From: Fimbriimonadales bacterium
GTDB lineage: Bacteria; Armatimonadota; Fimbriimonadia; Fimbriimonadales; ATM1
Assembly: GCA_035559795.1 (NCBI GenBank)
Contig: DATMAR010000009.1
Coordinates: 124,001 to 188,000, forward strand
Reading direction: 5' to 3'
DNA: 64,000 nucleotides
Numbering within the stretch: position 1 is the stretch's first letter; every line of letters starts with the position of its first letter. Positions 16,169 to 25,249 of the stretch are shown here, in pieces. The notes below the pieces were generated by a model that worked only from the letters and a program-made list of their open reading frames with translations, had not been told where the DNA came from and made no database searches. The translations under genes were made by a program, and so were the position numbers.

Positions 16169-16641
16169 AAGTGGCACTTTCGGTGCGAATCGAGCCGATG
16201 CAGGTTTCTCATTTACCTCGTGTTCATGAAATCGAAGAGAAGACGAATCCTACCCCTTGGTCTTTACGCTCCTTTCGTTCGGAATTGGATAACCCTCAGG
16301 CTTCGTATTTCGTAGTGATCGCAAAAGACGAAATTGTAGGTTTTGCAGGATATTGGAGAGTCATAGACGAAGCCCACATTACAACGATTGCCGTCGATCC
16401 GAATTATCAAGGAATGGGAATCGGGAAAAAGCTCCTTGCGCACCTCTTGAACGATGCTAAAGAAAAAGGACTGAGGTGCGCGACCTTGGAAGTGCGAGCG
16501 AGCAATTCTCGAGCCATTGCGTTATATGAAAAATTCGGCTTCGTACGTTGCGCCACCCGAAAACGCTACTATTCTCATAATAATGAAGATGCCGTCGTAA
16601 TGTGGCTGTATAATCTTCATGAAAAGAAGTGGAATACTTAG
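16165..16641 (+). CDS. rimI: Ribosomal protein-alanine N-acetyltransferase RimI-like
   Basis: A 158-residue GNAT acetyltransferase. Motif A, V-D-P-N-Y-Q-G-M-G-I-G-K-K-L, binds acetyl-CoA, and the late A-L-Y-E-K-F-G-F and Y-Y matches RimI. It is translationally coupled to livF upstream and overlaps tsaD by 13 bp. The rimI-tsaD neighbourhood is common in bacteria, where both belong to the tRNA t6A/ribosome-modification group. Confidence 0.87.
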   Translation: MKVALSVRIEPMQVSHLPRVHEIEEKTNPTPWSLRSFRSELDNPQASYFVVIAKDEIVGFAGYWRVIDEAHITTIAVDPNYQGMGIGKKLLAHLLNDAKEKGLRCATLEVRASNSRAIALYEKFGFVRCATRKRYYSHNNEDAVVMWLYNLHEKKWNT

Positions 16642-17660
16642 ACGGCATCGTTTTGGGTATCGAAACGAGTTGTGATGAAACTTCCTGCGCTTTGGTTCGT
16701 GGGAGGGAAGTTTTATCGAATGTCGTAAGTTCTCAAGCGGCGCTTCACATGAAGTGGGGAGGAGTCGTTCCGGAAGTTGCAGCTCGTAAACACACCGAAG
16801 CGTTATTGCCTGCGCTCGAGCGGGCTTTCGAAGAAGCGCATGTTTCTTTCGATGAAATTCGTGGAATCGGCGTAACGAATCGTCCTGGATTGGTGGGGGC
16901 ATTGGCTGTAGGTGTCGCAGGCGCAAAAGCGTTATCTCTGGCATGGAAAGTTCCCATGCTCGGCGTGCATCATTTGGAGGCGCATATTCTCTCTCCCCTT
17001 ATGGCAGAAGATGTGCCTTTTCCTCATGTTTGTTTATTGGTTTCGGGGGGGCATACGGAATTGATTCTCGTTCGAGGGGCGGGGATGTACGAAAAATTGG
17101 GGGGGACGATCGACGATGCCGCAGGAGAAGCCTTCGATAAATGCGCAAGGGCTATGGGTCTCGGATTTCCGGGAGGACCCGCTATTCAAAAAATCGCTGA
17201 AAAGGGTGATCCGCATCGCTATAAACTCCCAAGAGGGCTTAGCGACCCCAACATGAATTTCAGTTTTGCCGGTTTGAAAACGGCGGTGCTGAAACTTATC
17301 GAGAAGGAGAAAGATTCTTTAGACGTGCCCTCTTTAGCCGCTTCTTTCGAAGAAGTCGTGACTTCGGTCCTGGCGGAAAGAACCTTCTATGCGTGCAAAG
17401 AAACGAATGCCAAAGCCGTCACTTTAGTTGGAGGTGTTGCCGCGAATCGAAGGCTTCGTTCCAAGATGGATGAGCTCTCTAAGCGATACGATATAGGCTT
17501 TTTCGCAGCCCCGCTTTCTCTTTGCACGGATAATGCTGCGATGATTGCTCATGTCGCTGCTTGGCGTTTATCATTCGGAGAAAGAGACGATTTGGACATG
17601 GAAACCTTGTCTTCAGCCCCCCTTCCCGGGTTGCAAGCTACGGGAATCGTGTCAGAATGA
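16629..17660 (+). CDS. tsaD: tRNA N6-threonylcarbamoyladenosine transferase TsaD
   Basis: A 343-residue ASKHA-fold enzyme that transfers threonylcarbamoyl to A37 of ANN-decoding tRNAs. It has G-I-E-T-S-C-D-E-T at the start, the metal-binding H-H-L-E-A-H, L-V-S-G-G-H-T-E-L, and G-G-V-A-A-N-R-R-L. The length is typical. It overlaps rimI and is followed after 69 bp by a membrane protein gene. Confidence 0.96.
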   Translation: MEYLDGIVLGIETSCDETSCALVRGREVLSNVVSSQAALHMKWGGVVPEVAARKHTEALLPALERAFEEAHVSFDEIRGIGVTNRPGLVGALAVGVAGAKALSLAWKVPMLGVHHLEAHILSPLMAEDVPFPHVCLLVSGGHTELILVRGAGMYEKLGGTIDDAAGEAFDKCARAMGLGFPGGPAIQKIAEKGDPHRYKLPRGLSDPNMNFSFAGLKTAVLKLIEKEKDSLDVPSLAASFEEVVTSVLAERTFYACKETNAKAVTLVGGVAANRRLRSKMDELSKRYDIGFFAAPLSLCTDNAAMIAHVAAWRLSFGERDDLDMETLSSAPLPGLQATGIVSE

Positions 17661-17729
17661 GTCATCGTGGGCTCGGGAAAAGAGAATCTGCATGACTGTG
17701 GAAGGAGCCATTCGTTTGGGAGATAAAAA

Positions 17730-18233
17730 ATGAAAGAAACCGAAGAAAAAAAAGAAGAAAAGAAATTTGTGATTAACGCTCAGGTGATAGGGATTTGGCT
17801 CGTAATGCTTGCTGTGATCATCACGCTTTTGTGGCAGATGTTCGCTTTGCGTGCAGCAAGAAACGACCTCGAGAAGCAAGAAGCCGAATTCGCTTCGAAG
17901 ATGGACGAAATGAAAAAGCAGAGTGCTATCGTGTTAGCGGAGAATTTAACGACGACTTTCGGCACGCTGCTTGCTCTCGATACGACTCCTACGAAAGATT
18001 ATATCAAAAACATTTGTGATGCTCTCGCAAGAAAAGGTCCCATAAAAACGCTTATCATCACCGATGTCGAGGGTCGAGTTGTTGTAACGAGCGACCCGAG
18101 CGAAGAAGGTTTTAAAACAGAAATGGCGAAAGTGACGGTAAGCGAAGCACGTGAAGGAGATATGTGGGTGATCACTCGCCCAATAATTCAAAACAATATG
18201 AGAGTCGGAACCTTGCGGATAAAGGTGAAGTGA
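17730..18233 (+). CDS. Hypothetical membrane-anchored sensor-like protein
   Basis: A 167-residue protein with a short charged cytoplasmic N-terminus, one transmembrane helix (about residues 21-43), a coiled-coil-like segment (about 44-68) and a periplasmic-type alpha/beta region with I-I-T-D-V-E-G-R-V-V-V-T-S-D-P. That layout resembles a single dCache/PAS-like extracytoplasmic sensing domain without an output domain. No family is assigned. Confidence 0.6.
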   Translation: MKETEEKKEEKKFVINAQVIGIWLVMLAVIITLLWQMFALRAARNDLEKQEAEFASKMDEMKKQSAIVLAENLTTTFGTLLALDTTPTKDYIKNICDALARKGPIKTLIITDVEGRVVVTSDPSEEGFKTEMAKVTVSEAREGDMWVITRPIIQNNMRVGTLRIKVK

Positions 18234-18428
18234 AGATCATCCATAACTCAGTCTTTAGTTTCTTTGGCGCCCTGATTGTAGCCTCCGGATTGTCCCGTCG
18301 AATGTCGTATTCGTTACAAAACCTCGACGAATGCATGCCTTGTGAAAAATTCCTATTGAAAAATTATGTAAAATATCATTGCCTCCCAAATGAATCGGCA
18401 AAAACGACCGAAAAAGTTAAAAGGAACC

Positions 18429-19973
18429 ATGAAAACACCTATAATTCACGCTCTGACGGTTGCGGGTCTTCTCGTCCTGTCCGGCTGCGGGGGAAGCGGG
18501 GGGCTCTCCGGCTCCGAATCCTCTGCTGGCACGGTAGGGGTTTTTCTCACCGATAGTTTCCGCGATGATTACGAACACGTGTGGGTGAGGATTTATAAAG
18601 TCGAAATGCGGGATTCGGAAGGCATATTCCGATCGGCGTACGAGAGCACGGAAGGAGCATTGCAGGACTTGAAATCTCTGCGAGATGAATGGGGGGGAAA
18701 ATTCGCTCATCTTGCAAATGCTTCTATGCCACCAGGAACCTACGACCAAGTTCGAGTTACATTGAAAGACGAAATCGGATTGATTCGCAAAGGTGAAACA
18801 AAGGGAGAACTGAAACATTTTACGAAAACAATCCTCGATGCAGGGGATGCAGTGATAACCTTCGACCTCAATCCGCCGCTCGTTTCTCCTTCAGAAGAAA
18901 ACAAAATCATCATCGATTTCGATCTCGAAAAATTCTCTCTCGATAACGAAGGAAATGTAGTTCCCGTGCTTCGACAAGGTGATGATACAGGCTTCGAAAA
19001 TCCAGAAAGACACGAAGCGCAGGAATATCACGGAATCGTAACGAGCCTCGAGTCGGGTTTCTTTTTGCTCGACCTCGTGGAAAGTGGATTAATCAAAGTT
19101 CTCTACGATGACGCCGCGCTTCTATCCGAAGAAGTGCCTGCCGAATCATCGCAAGAGCAGAATATACCGTTGAAAAATGGACAATCCGTCGAGATCGAAG
19201 GTAAATACGACCCTACACGAAATTCTGTCCTCGCAACCGCCATACGTGTCAGTGAAATCGAAAAACCTGCAGGGGGGGTAGAACTCTCGGGAATCGCACA
19301 AAGCGTAGACACCCAAACGAATGCTCTTATATTGACAAAGTTACAAAATCCTCGAGGTTTCACCCCGAAGGAGACCACAGTGAAGGTCATTTGGGATGAC
19401 AAAACACTTATGCGACGAGGGAATGAAATCGTGAAGGGAGATTCGCTATCGGAAAATACCGTTTTGAAGGTGGTTGGCATTTATGACGAAAAAACGAATA
19501 CAATCCATGCAACATACGTCTTCATCAAAACGAATACACTAAATAACAAGGATGGATTGAGCATGAATATGGAACCCTGTGACCGAACCGACGAAGAATG
19601 GAAGAAACTCCTAACTCCAGAGCAATATCGCATTCTCCGAGAGAAAGGCACCGAACCTGCCTTTACGGGAAAGTTTTGGAACAATAAAGAAAAGGGAGTT
19701 TATATTTGCGCTGGATGTGGGGAAGAATTATTCGCCTCGGAGACGAAATTCGATTCGGGAACGGGTTGGCCGAGTTTTTGGGATGTATTGGATAGCGGAA
19801 AAGTCGAATTACGTGAGGATTTGAGTCATGGTATGCGTCGTACAGAGGTCGTATGTGCAAAATGCGGCGGGCACTTAGGTCACCTCTTTTCAGACGGTCC
19901 TCAACCGACCGGTAAGCGCTACTGCATCAACTCTGCAAGTCTCGACTTCAAAAAGAAAGAGGATAAGCCTTAA
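18429..19973 (+). CDS. Lipoprotein: DUF4382-like and DUF5666-like domains fused to methionine sulfoxide reductase B
   Basis: A 514-residue protein. A signal peptide ends at L-S-G-C (Cys20), so it is lipid-anchored outside the cytoplasm. Residues about 30-190 resemble DUF4382 (G-T-V-G-V-F-L-T-D opening). About 200-375 form repeated beta segments like DUF5666. From Met379 on is a complete MsrB: zinc pairs C-A-G-C and [14 protein letters not shown], and catalytic Cys in R-Y-C-I-N-S-A-S-L. The start ATG 18429 has AAAAGGA before it. An AAGGA ten bases before Met379 (19563) could allow a second, cytoplasmic MsrB to be made from the same mRNA. The reading frame is continuous, so the fusion is directly visible. 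Confidence 0.85.
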   Translation: MKTPIIHALTVAGLLVLSGCGGSGGLSGSESSAGTVGVFLTDSFRDDYEHVWVRIYKVEMRDSEGIFRSAYESTEGALQDLKSLRDEWGGKFAHLANASMPPGTYDQVRVTLKDEIGLIRKGETKGELKHFTKTILDAGDAVITFDLNPPLVSPSEENKIIIDFDLEKFSLDNEGNVVPVLRQGDDTGFENPERHEAQEYHGIVTSLESGFFLLDLVESGLIKVLYDDAALLSEEVPAESSQEQNIPLKNGQSVEIEGKYDPTRNSVLATAIRVSEIEKPAGGVELSGIAQSVDTQTNALILTKLQNPRGFTPKETTVKVIWDDKTLMRRGNEIVKGDSLSENTVLKVVGIYDEKTNTIHATYVFIKTNTLNNKDGLSMNMEPCDRTDEEWKKLLTPEQYRILREKGTEPAFTGKFWNNKEKGVYICAGCGEELFASETKFDSGTGWPSFWDVLDSGKVELREDLSHGMRRTEVVCAKCGGHLGHLFSDGPQPTGKRYCINSASLDFKKKEDKP

Positions 19974-20085
19974 AACGCAGGTACATTCACGATTGAGGAT
20001 TCGAAAAATTTGCTCAAGAGTGAACCTTCGAGGTTCTCATCCCCACTAATATTGTGGAGGCAATCTCCAAAGGAGGATATCGAAA

Positions 20086-21423
20086 ATGGCGATTTTAACT
20101 CTCGTAGCAATGGCGATGTTTCTCCAATCCGGAGTAATCGAAGCAAGACTCCACTTCAAGGAATTAGGTGGGCAGGGCGTCGAAATGTTCCGTCCGTCGA
20201 GCATTTCCGGTTCAGCGCCCATCTTCGAAACAGGTTTTCCGTATGCTAAAGAATACACACTACCGAAGATAGAAAATCCTATTTTCTTTCAAGTGGTTTT
20301 CAAAGATCGGGAAGAATTTACGTTCGGTGTGATGCCTAAGCCTAAACAGAATATGCCCCCCCAAAAGATATGGGTAGATTGGAATAGCGACAAGAAATTT
20401 ACTTCTGAGGAAGCAATTCCGCTCGAAAAACACCGACCGAAGTGGGAAGGGTGGTATTGTTACGGTCCCGCATTCATACCTGGATACGATAATAAGACTT
20501 CGGTACGTGTTTGCTTCGTTTTGGCTCAGGATGTTTGCTTTTTTATTTACCCTGACGGGATTTATGAGACAGAAATCGCGCTCGGCAAAAAAACTTACAA
20601 GATTGCCCTCGTTGACATGAACACGAACGGAAGGGTGAGCGATATTTATGCATCCCCGTATAATCAAAACTCGACGAGCGATTTCATTTTCATCGATTAC
20701 AATGGCGATGGAAAACTCGAATGGGAAAACGTTGCTATGTCGAACTACGAAGGGTTTCCGATTTCCCCTCTTATTCAATTGCCTGACGGTGGACTTTACA
20801 GCATAGATTTCGACGATAAGAATCATTCTTTAAAATTCAAACGAGAAAAAGGTACTTTGGGAAGAGTTAAAACGAAGGGCGATTCCTTGGTCGTTCTTTC
20901 TGGACGAAGAGGCACGCTTTGGATGCGTTCGGTTAATGGCGGCTTTTCGCTTCCCATCGGTAGATATGCGATAGATTATGCGCGTGTGCAATATCCGACT
21001 CCGCGGGAAGAATGGATGATAAACGTTTCGAAGAGAGACGGTAGGGATCTAATCGTCGAAGCAGGAAAGACAACCGAGTTGCCAGTAGGACCACCGTTCA
21101 AGTTATCTCTGCAAGTCGACGAATTTAATCAGAAACACTTCTTCAAATTTTCTCTCTCGGATAGTTATGGCAATATGGTAGTGAACATTCAGAAAAAAAC
21201 AGGTGTTCGTCCACCCCCACCGAGATTGCAGATTGTCAATGCTGATGGAAAGGTGCTCGATTCGCCAGAAGTTCACTATGGCTGAGGATTCATATGCGCG
21301 GTGTCGTGGACACCGAAGAACGGAATGTCTGGGAAATTAACGGCTATCGCAACATGGGACCTTGGTCCATTCGGAAAACTCGAAGCAAAAAGAGAGTTCA
21401 CTGTCAAGAGGGTGCGGAGGTGA
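20086..21423 (+). CDS. Secreted EF-hand-like protein with in-frame TGA and downstream SECIS-like hairpin (candidate selenoprotein)
   Basis: A strong AAAGGAGG precedes the ATG. The protein opens with a signal-like hydrophobic segment (residues 1-15) and contains three calcium-loop-like stretches: D-W-N-S-D-K-K-F-T-S-E-E, D-M-N-T-N-G-R-V-S-D and D-Y-N-G-D-G-K-L-E-W-E. TGA at codon 400 (21283-21285) is preceded by E-V-H-Y-G and followed in the same frame by G-F-I-C-A-V-S-W and 45 sense codons of native codon usage, ending at TGA 21421-21423. The distal part (L-T-A-I-A-T-W-D-L-G-P-F-G) looks like a genuine beta-rich C-terminus. Read through, it is 445 residues with a U-x3-C pair. If TGA is a stop, the product is 399 residues. 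No known family was recognised. Confidence 0.65.
21299..21315 (+). other. Candidate bacterial SECIS hairpin downstream of the TGA at 21283
   Basis: CGGTGTC and GACACCG pair perfectly over seven base pairs around a GTG triloop. The loop begins 21 nt after the TGA, close to the spacing in the E. coli fdhF SECIS. The hairpin lies in the sense-codon stretch beyond TGA, so it is constrained by both coding and structure if real. Confidence 0.55.
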
Positions 21424-21539
21424 AAAAGAAATAAGATAAATTCCGATGATTTCAATCATAAAAAGAAAGAAGATTTCTTAATTAGATTTTGTCGCTACTC
21501 TCATGTTTTTGGTGTTTTCTCGTACTCGGTAAATCCATG

Positions 21540-22526
21540 TTACATTCCGTTCGCTCGATACATCTCTTCGATGATTTCCAGAATCGTCACCGCCTCTTTC
21601 AGCGTGCACCCTTTTCCAGTGACCTCGCCTCTTAGTCTTTTCGCGAAATCCTCCATTTCGAACAAATAATTCTTGTCTCCGTCGAAATCCATCTCCGACC
21701 ATTCCTTCCACCCTGCTCCTTTGGATGGTGAATACAATTTCCACCATGGAGGATGAATTCCGAGTTTCAGCGTCCCTTCCATTCCATATAATTCGATATC
21801 CCATGTCGTAATCCAGTCGTTGACTTCCCAACCGCAACAATCACCGGCTATCAAGGCATCCCCGAATCGGAATAAGAACGCCCCGGAATCTTCGAATGGA
21901 TGTTTCGGAACGTTTTCCAGTTTCAAGATTTTCGAGAGGTGGGAACTGGGCTTTCCTAAAAACAGAATCAATAAATCGAGCATGTGACAAAAATCGAGAT
22001 AGACTAAGCCCCCCCTATCGAAGGGATTGCAGAACCATGGGTCGGTCAGCCAGGGAGACATCACCGCAACATGGAAACGACCAGTAGTGATGCGCCCAAC
22101 CCCCCCGTTTTCGATAATATTCAATGCTTCTTGCACCGATGGTGAATAGCGGAGATGGTAACCGACTTGGCAGAAAACGTTATTCCTTTCTGCCTCTTGG
22201 GAGATGGTTTTCAAAGTCGGTAGGTCATGCGCTCCGGGCTTTTCGAGAAGAATCGCTTTCCTTTCACGAATTGCGGATAAAGCATATCTCGCATTTTCGT
22301 GATTCGTGCTTTCGATAATGACGAAATCGAGATTCGCACGAAGAAGTTCTTCCTCGTTCGAGTAAACCTTAGCGCCGGTTTCTTCTCCTAAACGTCGTGC
22401 GAGTGTAACATCCGCATCGTAAATCCCCACCAATTCGATTTCATCGAGAGTTTGTATCGCTTTCAATCTCCCCGAAAAATGGGGATGGGAAACTCCGAGC
22501 GCTCCTCCGCGCAGTTTCGAACTCAT
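21540..22526 (-). CDS. Gfo/Idh/MocA family oxidoreductase
   Basis: A 328-residue NAD(P)-dependent oxidoreductase. The N-terminal Rossmann fold begins A-L-G-V-S-H-P-H-F-S-G-R, the second strand carries V-G-I-Y-D-A-D, and L-L-E-K-P-G-A is the family E-K-P motif that holds the catalytic Lys. The C-terminal alpha/beta domain follows. It overlaps the TPR gene upstream by ATGA. Substrate is unknown; such enzymes act on sugars and inositols. Confidence 0.88.
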   Translation of the reverse strand: MSSKLRGGALGVSHPHFSGRLKAIQTLDEIELVGIYDADVTLARRLGEETGAKVYSNEEELLRANLDFVIIESTNHENARYALSAIRERKAILLEKPGAHDLPTLKTISQEAERNNVFCQVGYHLRYSPSVQEALNIIENGGVGRITTGRFHVAVMSPWLTDPWFCNPFDRGGLVYLDFCHMLDLLILFLGKPSSHLSKILKLENVPKHPFEDSGAFLFRFGDALIAGDCCGWEVNDWITTWDIELYGMEGTLKLGIHPPWWKLYSPSKGAGWKEWSEMDFDGDKNYLFEMEDFAKRLRGEVTGKGCTLKEAVTILEIIEEMYRANGM

Positions 22527-23389
22527 CTTCCCATTTGCTGCAACAGTTTTTTCGCGGAATTACTATAAATTCCGTCCGGCGCTAATTGAAGATATTTCTT
22601 CAAATGTTCCGAAGCCTCTTTCGACTTTCCGGTTTTAGCGAGGAGGGAACCTAAATGATAGTATGCATCGGGAAGCACGTTCGGGTCTTCGATAGCCTTT
22701 TCGTATGCGGAGATAGCTTCGTTTTCATTCCCGGCAGCGAGCCATGCAGCCGCAGCGTTCGACAAAAAAATACCTTTGCCATCCGGGTTGAGTTCCGCGG
22801 CTCTCACGAAATAAGGGGGGGCTTCTTCGTATCTGCCCATTTGAAATAAAGTAGAGCCGTAGTTGTTCCAATAGGATGCCTCCTCCGGATCGAGGCGCAT
22901 TGCCATTTTCCATGCATTTAGTGCATCGTCGAATTTTTTTGCACCGACCGATGTAAGGGCTAATGATGCCCAGAGGGGGGCTTGACCCGTATCCCATGCA
23001 AGAGCATTCCGAAAATGCCCCGCCGCTTCGTCATAACGCCCTTCGTTCAGCGCTTTTTGCCCTGCTTCGAAGGCGTTTTTGAGCCCTGCAGATCTTTCCT
23101 CTTTGTTCAAACTCGGTGGATAGTAAAGTGTGATTTCGTTTTTTCCTTCTTCGATCAAAATGTTGAGGATAAAGAATTCTTCTTTATCTTTTTTGATTCT
23201 AATTCGATAAGAGCCCGGCTTGACATCGGAAAACTCGAAATGACTCGTATCTTTCATCTTTTGTGAAATTTCCGCCCCGGGAGTTAGCAAAGCGATTTCC
23301 CATTCCGAAGGAGACGCGCTAGGCCAGATTATCGAACCAGAAACACTGGCTTGAAGAACCACGCTGGATAGAAGAATGACCCCGTTCAT
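22523..23389 (-). CDS. Secreted TPR-repeat protein
   Basis: A 288-residue exported protein: signal peptide about residues 1-17, a carboxypeptidase-regulatory-like beta domain (about 18-85, with K-P-G-S-Y-R-I-R-I), then four to five tetratricopeptide repeats from about residue 105 to the end (for example A-L-N-E-G-R-Y-D-E-A-A-G-H-F). AAGGAGG lies five bases before the start. It is coupled to the downstream oxidoreductase. Likely a protein-interaction scaffold; no specific partner is evident. Confidence 0.85.
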   Translation of the reverse strand: MNGVILLSSVVLQASVSGSIIWPSASPSEWEIALLTPGAEISQKMKDTSHFEFSDVKPGSYRIRIKKDKEEFFILNILIEEGKNEITLYYPPSLNKEERSAGLKNAFEAGQKALNEGRYDEAAGHFRNALAWDTGQAPLWASLALTSVGAKKFDDALNAWKMAMRLDPEEASYWNNYGSTLFQMGRYEEAPPYFVRAAELNPDGKGIFLSNAAAAWLAAGNENEAISAYEKAIEDPNVLPDAYYHLGSLLAKTGKSKEASEHLKKYLQLAPDGIYSNSAKKLLQQMGR

Positions 23390-23514
23390 GAAAACCTCCT
23401 TACAACATGAAAAAGTAAGATACCCGCTTAATTTCCTCGCACAAAACCACCTTTCACTGGATCCGTTATTTTGATTGTATTTTATTCACTGCTTTGGCGT
23501 GCCAAAATAGGCGG

Positions 23515-24369
23515 ATGCTTCGTCTGGTTTGGGTGCTTCCAGGGGTTATCCTTTTAGGTTGGATGGGTTGCGGGGAAAAGCCGGCAGAGTATGGCGGAGA
23601 ACTCCCTAAGCAGGTCTACGGGAGGGTGATTTCATTGAGCCCGAGCATTACCGAACTCATGGCGATGCTCAATCTCGAAAAAATTCTTATCGGCCGCACC
23701 GCTGTGGACGATTCTCCGCAAAGCATCGTGGACATCCCCATCGTGGCGAACCCGAGACCCGATTTCGAGCGAATCATGGCAATCCGCCCCGACCTCGTCC
23801 TGGCTGATAAGCATCTACTCAATCCAGCAGACGAAAAACGATTGCGAGAACTGAATCTCAACCTCAAAATCATCGAAATCGATTCGGTGGAAGATTGGAA
23901 ACGAACCGTACTAGAGTTAGGGAATCTGTTTTTAGAGCAGTCGCTTGCGAGTAGGAAAGTAGATGAAGTAGACGAGGCGATAGCGAGGGCAAAAAGCGAC
24001 CCGATAGAACCTAAGCCTAAAGTGCTTGTCGCGATGGGAGGTTCGCAGCCATGGGTTGCCGGGACGGATTCTTTCCAAGCAGACGTTGTCCGTAACGCGG
24101 GTGGTGAATATGTCGGACCCAAAGCAGATAAATTCGTGCAAGTGACTCCTGAACAAATCATCGCATGGAATCCGGACATCGTCTTCGTGAGCGACGACCC
24201 ATCTATGTATTACAAAGACAAAGCCTGGTCATTGACGGAAGCAGGCAAACGCAAAAGAATCATCGGAGTGAAAGCGAATTTGATTCTTCGCCCTGGCGCT
24301 CGTGTAGCGGATCTAATCGATTCCTTATACGGAGAGATGAAGAGGCAAATGAGCGGAGGCAGAACTTAA
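23515..24369 (+). CDS. Periplasmic substrate-binding lipoprotein, BtuF/FhuD family
   Basis: A 284-residue class III solute-binding protein. Signal peptide ends at W-M-G-C (lipobox). The fold starts R-V-I-S-L-S-P-S-I-T-E-L, then V-A-N-P-R-P-D-F-E-R-I-M-A-I-R-P-D-L-V-L-A, a long connecting helix, and I-A-W-N-P-D-I-V-F-V-S in the second lobe. This is the cobalamin/iron-siderophore binding family (BtuF-like). The ATG at 23515 is preferred over TTG 23494. No permease or ATPase and no cobalamin riboswitch is adjacent. Confidence 0.82.
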   Translation: MLRLVWVLPGVILLGWMGCGEKPAEYGGELPKQVYGRVISLSPSITELMAMLNLEKILIGRTAVDDSPQSIVDIPIVANPRPDFERIMAIRPDLVLADKHLLNPADEKRLRELNLNLKIIEIDSVEDWKRTVLELGNLFLEQSLASRKVDEVDEAIARAKSDPIEPKPKVLVAMGGSQPWVAGTDSFQADVVRNAGGEYVGPKADKFVQVTPEQIIAWNPDIVFVSDDPSMYYKDKAWSLTEAGKRKRIIGVKANLILRPGARVADLIDSLYGEMKRQMSGGRT

Positions 24370-25215
24370 GTGATGCGTGCTGAAATCGGAATATTCGGCG
24401 GCTCAGGATTTTATTCTTTGATAGAGAACGTTCGTGAAATTAAAGTAGATACACCTTACGGACCACCGAGCGATTCGATATTTTTGGCGGAGGTACATAA
24501 ACGTAAAATAGCGTTCCTTCCCAGGCACGGACGAAGACACGACATTCCTCCACACAAAATCAATTATCGAGCGAATGTCTGGGCTTTCAAATCTTTAGGA
24601 GTGAAAGCCGTAATCAGTCCTTGTGCGGCAGGCAGTTTGCAAGTACATGTGAAACCGGGAGATTTCGTGCTCTGCGACCAGTTCGTTGACAGAACACATG
24701 GTCGCATCGATACTTTTTACGATGGGCCAATCGTCTCGCATATTAATTCTGCAGAGACTTATGACCCGACATTACGCAAAATCGCAGCGGAAACTCTTTC
24801 CGAACATGGAGTTTCTTTTCACGAAAGGGGAACTGTGGTCGTTATTCAAGGTCCGCGTTTCAGCACGAAAGCGGAAAGCAAATGGTTTTCCGAGCAAGGG
24901 TGGGAAGTAATTAACATGACGCAATATCCAGAAGTCTACTTATGCAGAGAATTAGGAATGGCTGTTGTCAATATATCGCTCATTACGGATTACGATAGCG
25001 GAGTAATAACGGGAACACCACCGGTTAGCGCTGCCGAGGTAATCGAAATGTTCACTCGAAATTCCGAAACGTTGCGAAACGTTGTTTTGGAGATGATCGG
25101 GAAGTTTCCGAAGGATTTGGATTCGTTGGGAGCTGCGAAGGCTTTAGATTTTGCCCGCGGAGATGCCCACGTCGCTACTTCGGAAGATGTTCGTTTGCAT
25201 GAAATACGCTTCTGA
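24370..25215 (+). CDS. mtnP: S-methyl-5'-thioadenosine phosphorylase
   Basis: A 280-residue purine nucleoside phosphorylase of the MTAP group, which recycles methylthioadenosine to adenine and 5-methylthioribose-1-phosphate. Hallmarks are G-I-F-G-G-S-G-F-Y, P-R-H-G-R-R-H-D-I-P-P-H-K-I-N-Y-R-A-N (phosphate and ribose site), D-Q-F-V-D-R-T, and the base-binding M-T-Q-Y-P-E-V-Y-L-C-R-E. A GTG and an ATG are adjacent at 24370/24373; GGAGG lies 10-13 bases upstream. Confidence 0.93.
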   Translation: MMRAEIGIFGGSGFYSLIENVREIKVDTPYGPPSDSIFLAEVHKRKIAFLPRHGRRHDIPPHKINYRANVWAFKSLGVKAVISPCAAGSLQVHVKPGDFVLCDQFVDRTHGRIDTFYDGPIVSHINSAETYDPTLRKIAAETLSEHGVSFHERGTVVVIQGPRFSTKAESKWFSEQGWEVINMTQYPEVYLCRELGMAVVNISLITDYDSGVITGTPPVSAAEVIEMFTRNSETLRNVVLEMIGKFPKDLDSLGAAKALDFARGDAHVATSEDVRLHEIRF

Positions 25216-25249
25216 GTAGTGAAATGAAGGAAAAAGGAAGAGAACCTCT

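Noticed and set aside
17691-17732. 13-codon peptide (M-T-V-E-G-A...) overlapping the start of the membrane protein gene by ATGA
   Set aside because: Too short to support; could be a leader peptide but has no ribosome site of note.
23390-23514. Cobalamin riboswitch before the BtuF-like gene
   Set aside because: No B12-box or recognisable conserved core in the 125 bp leader.
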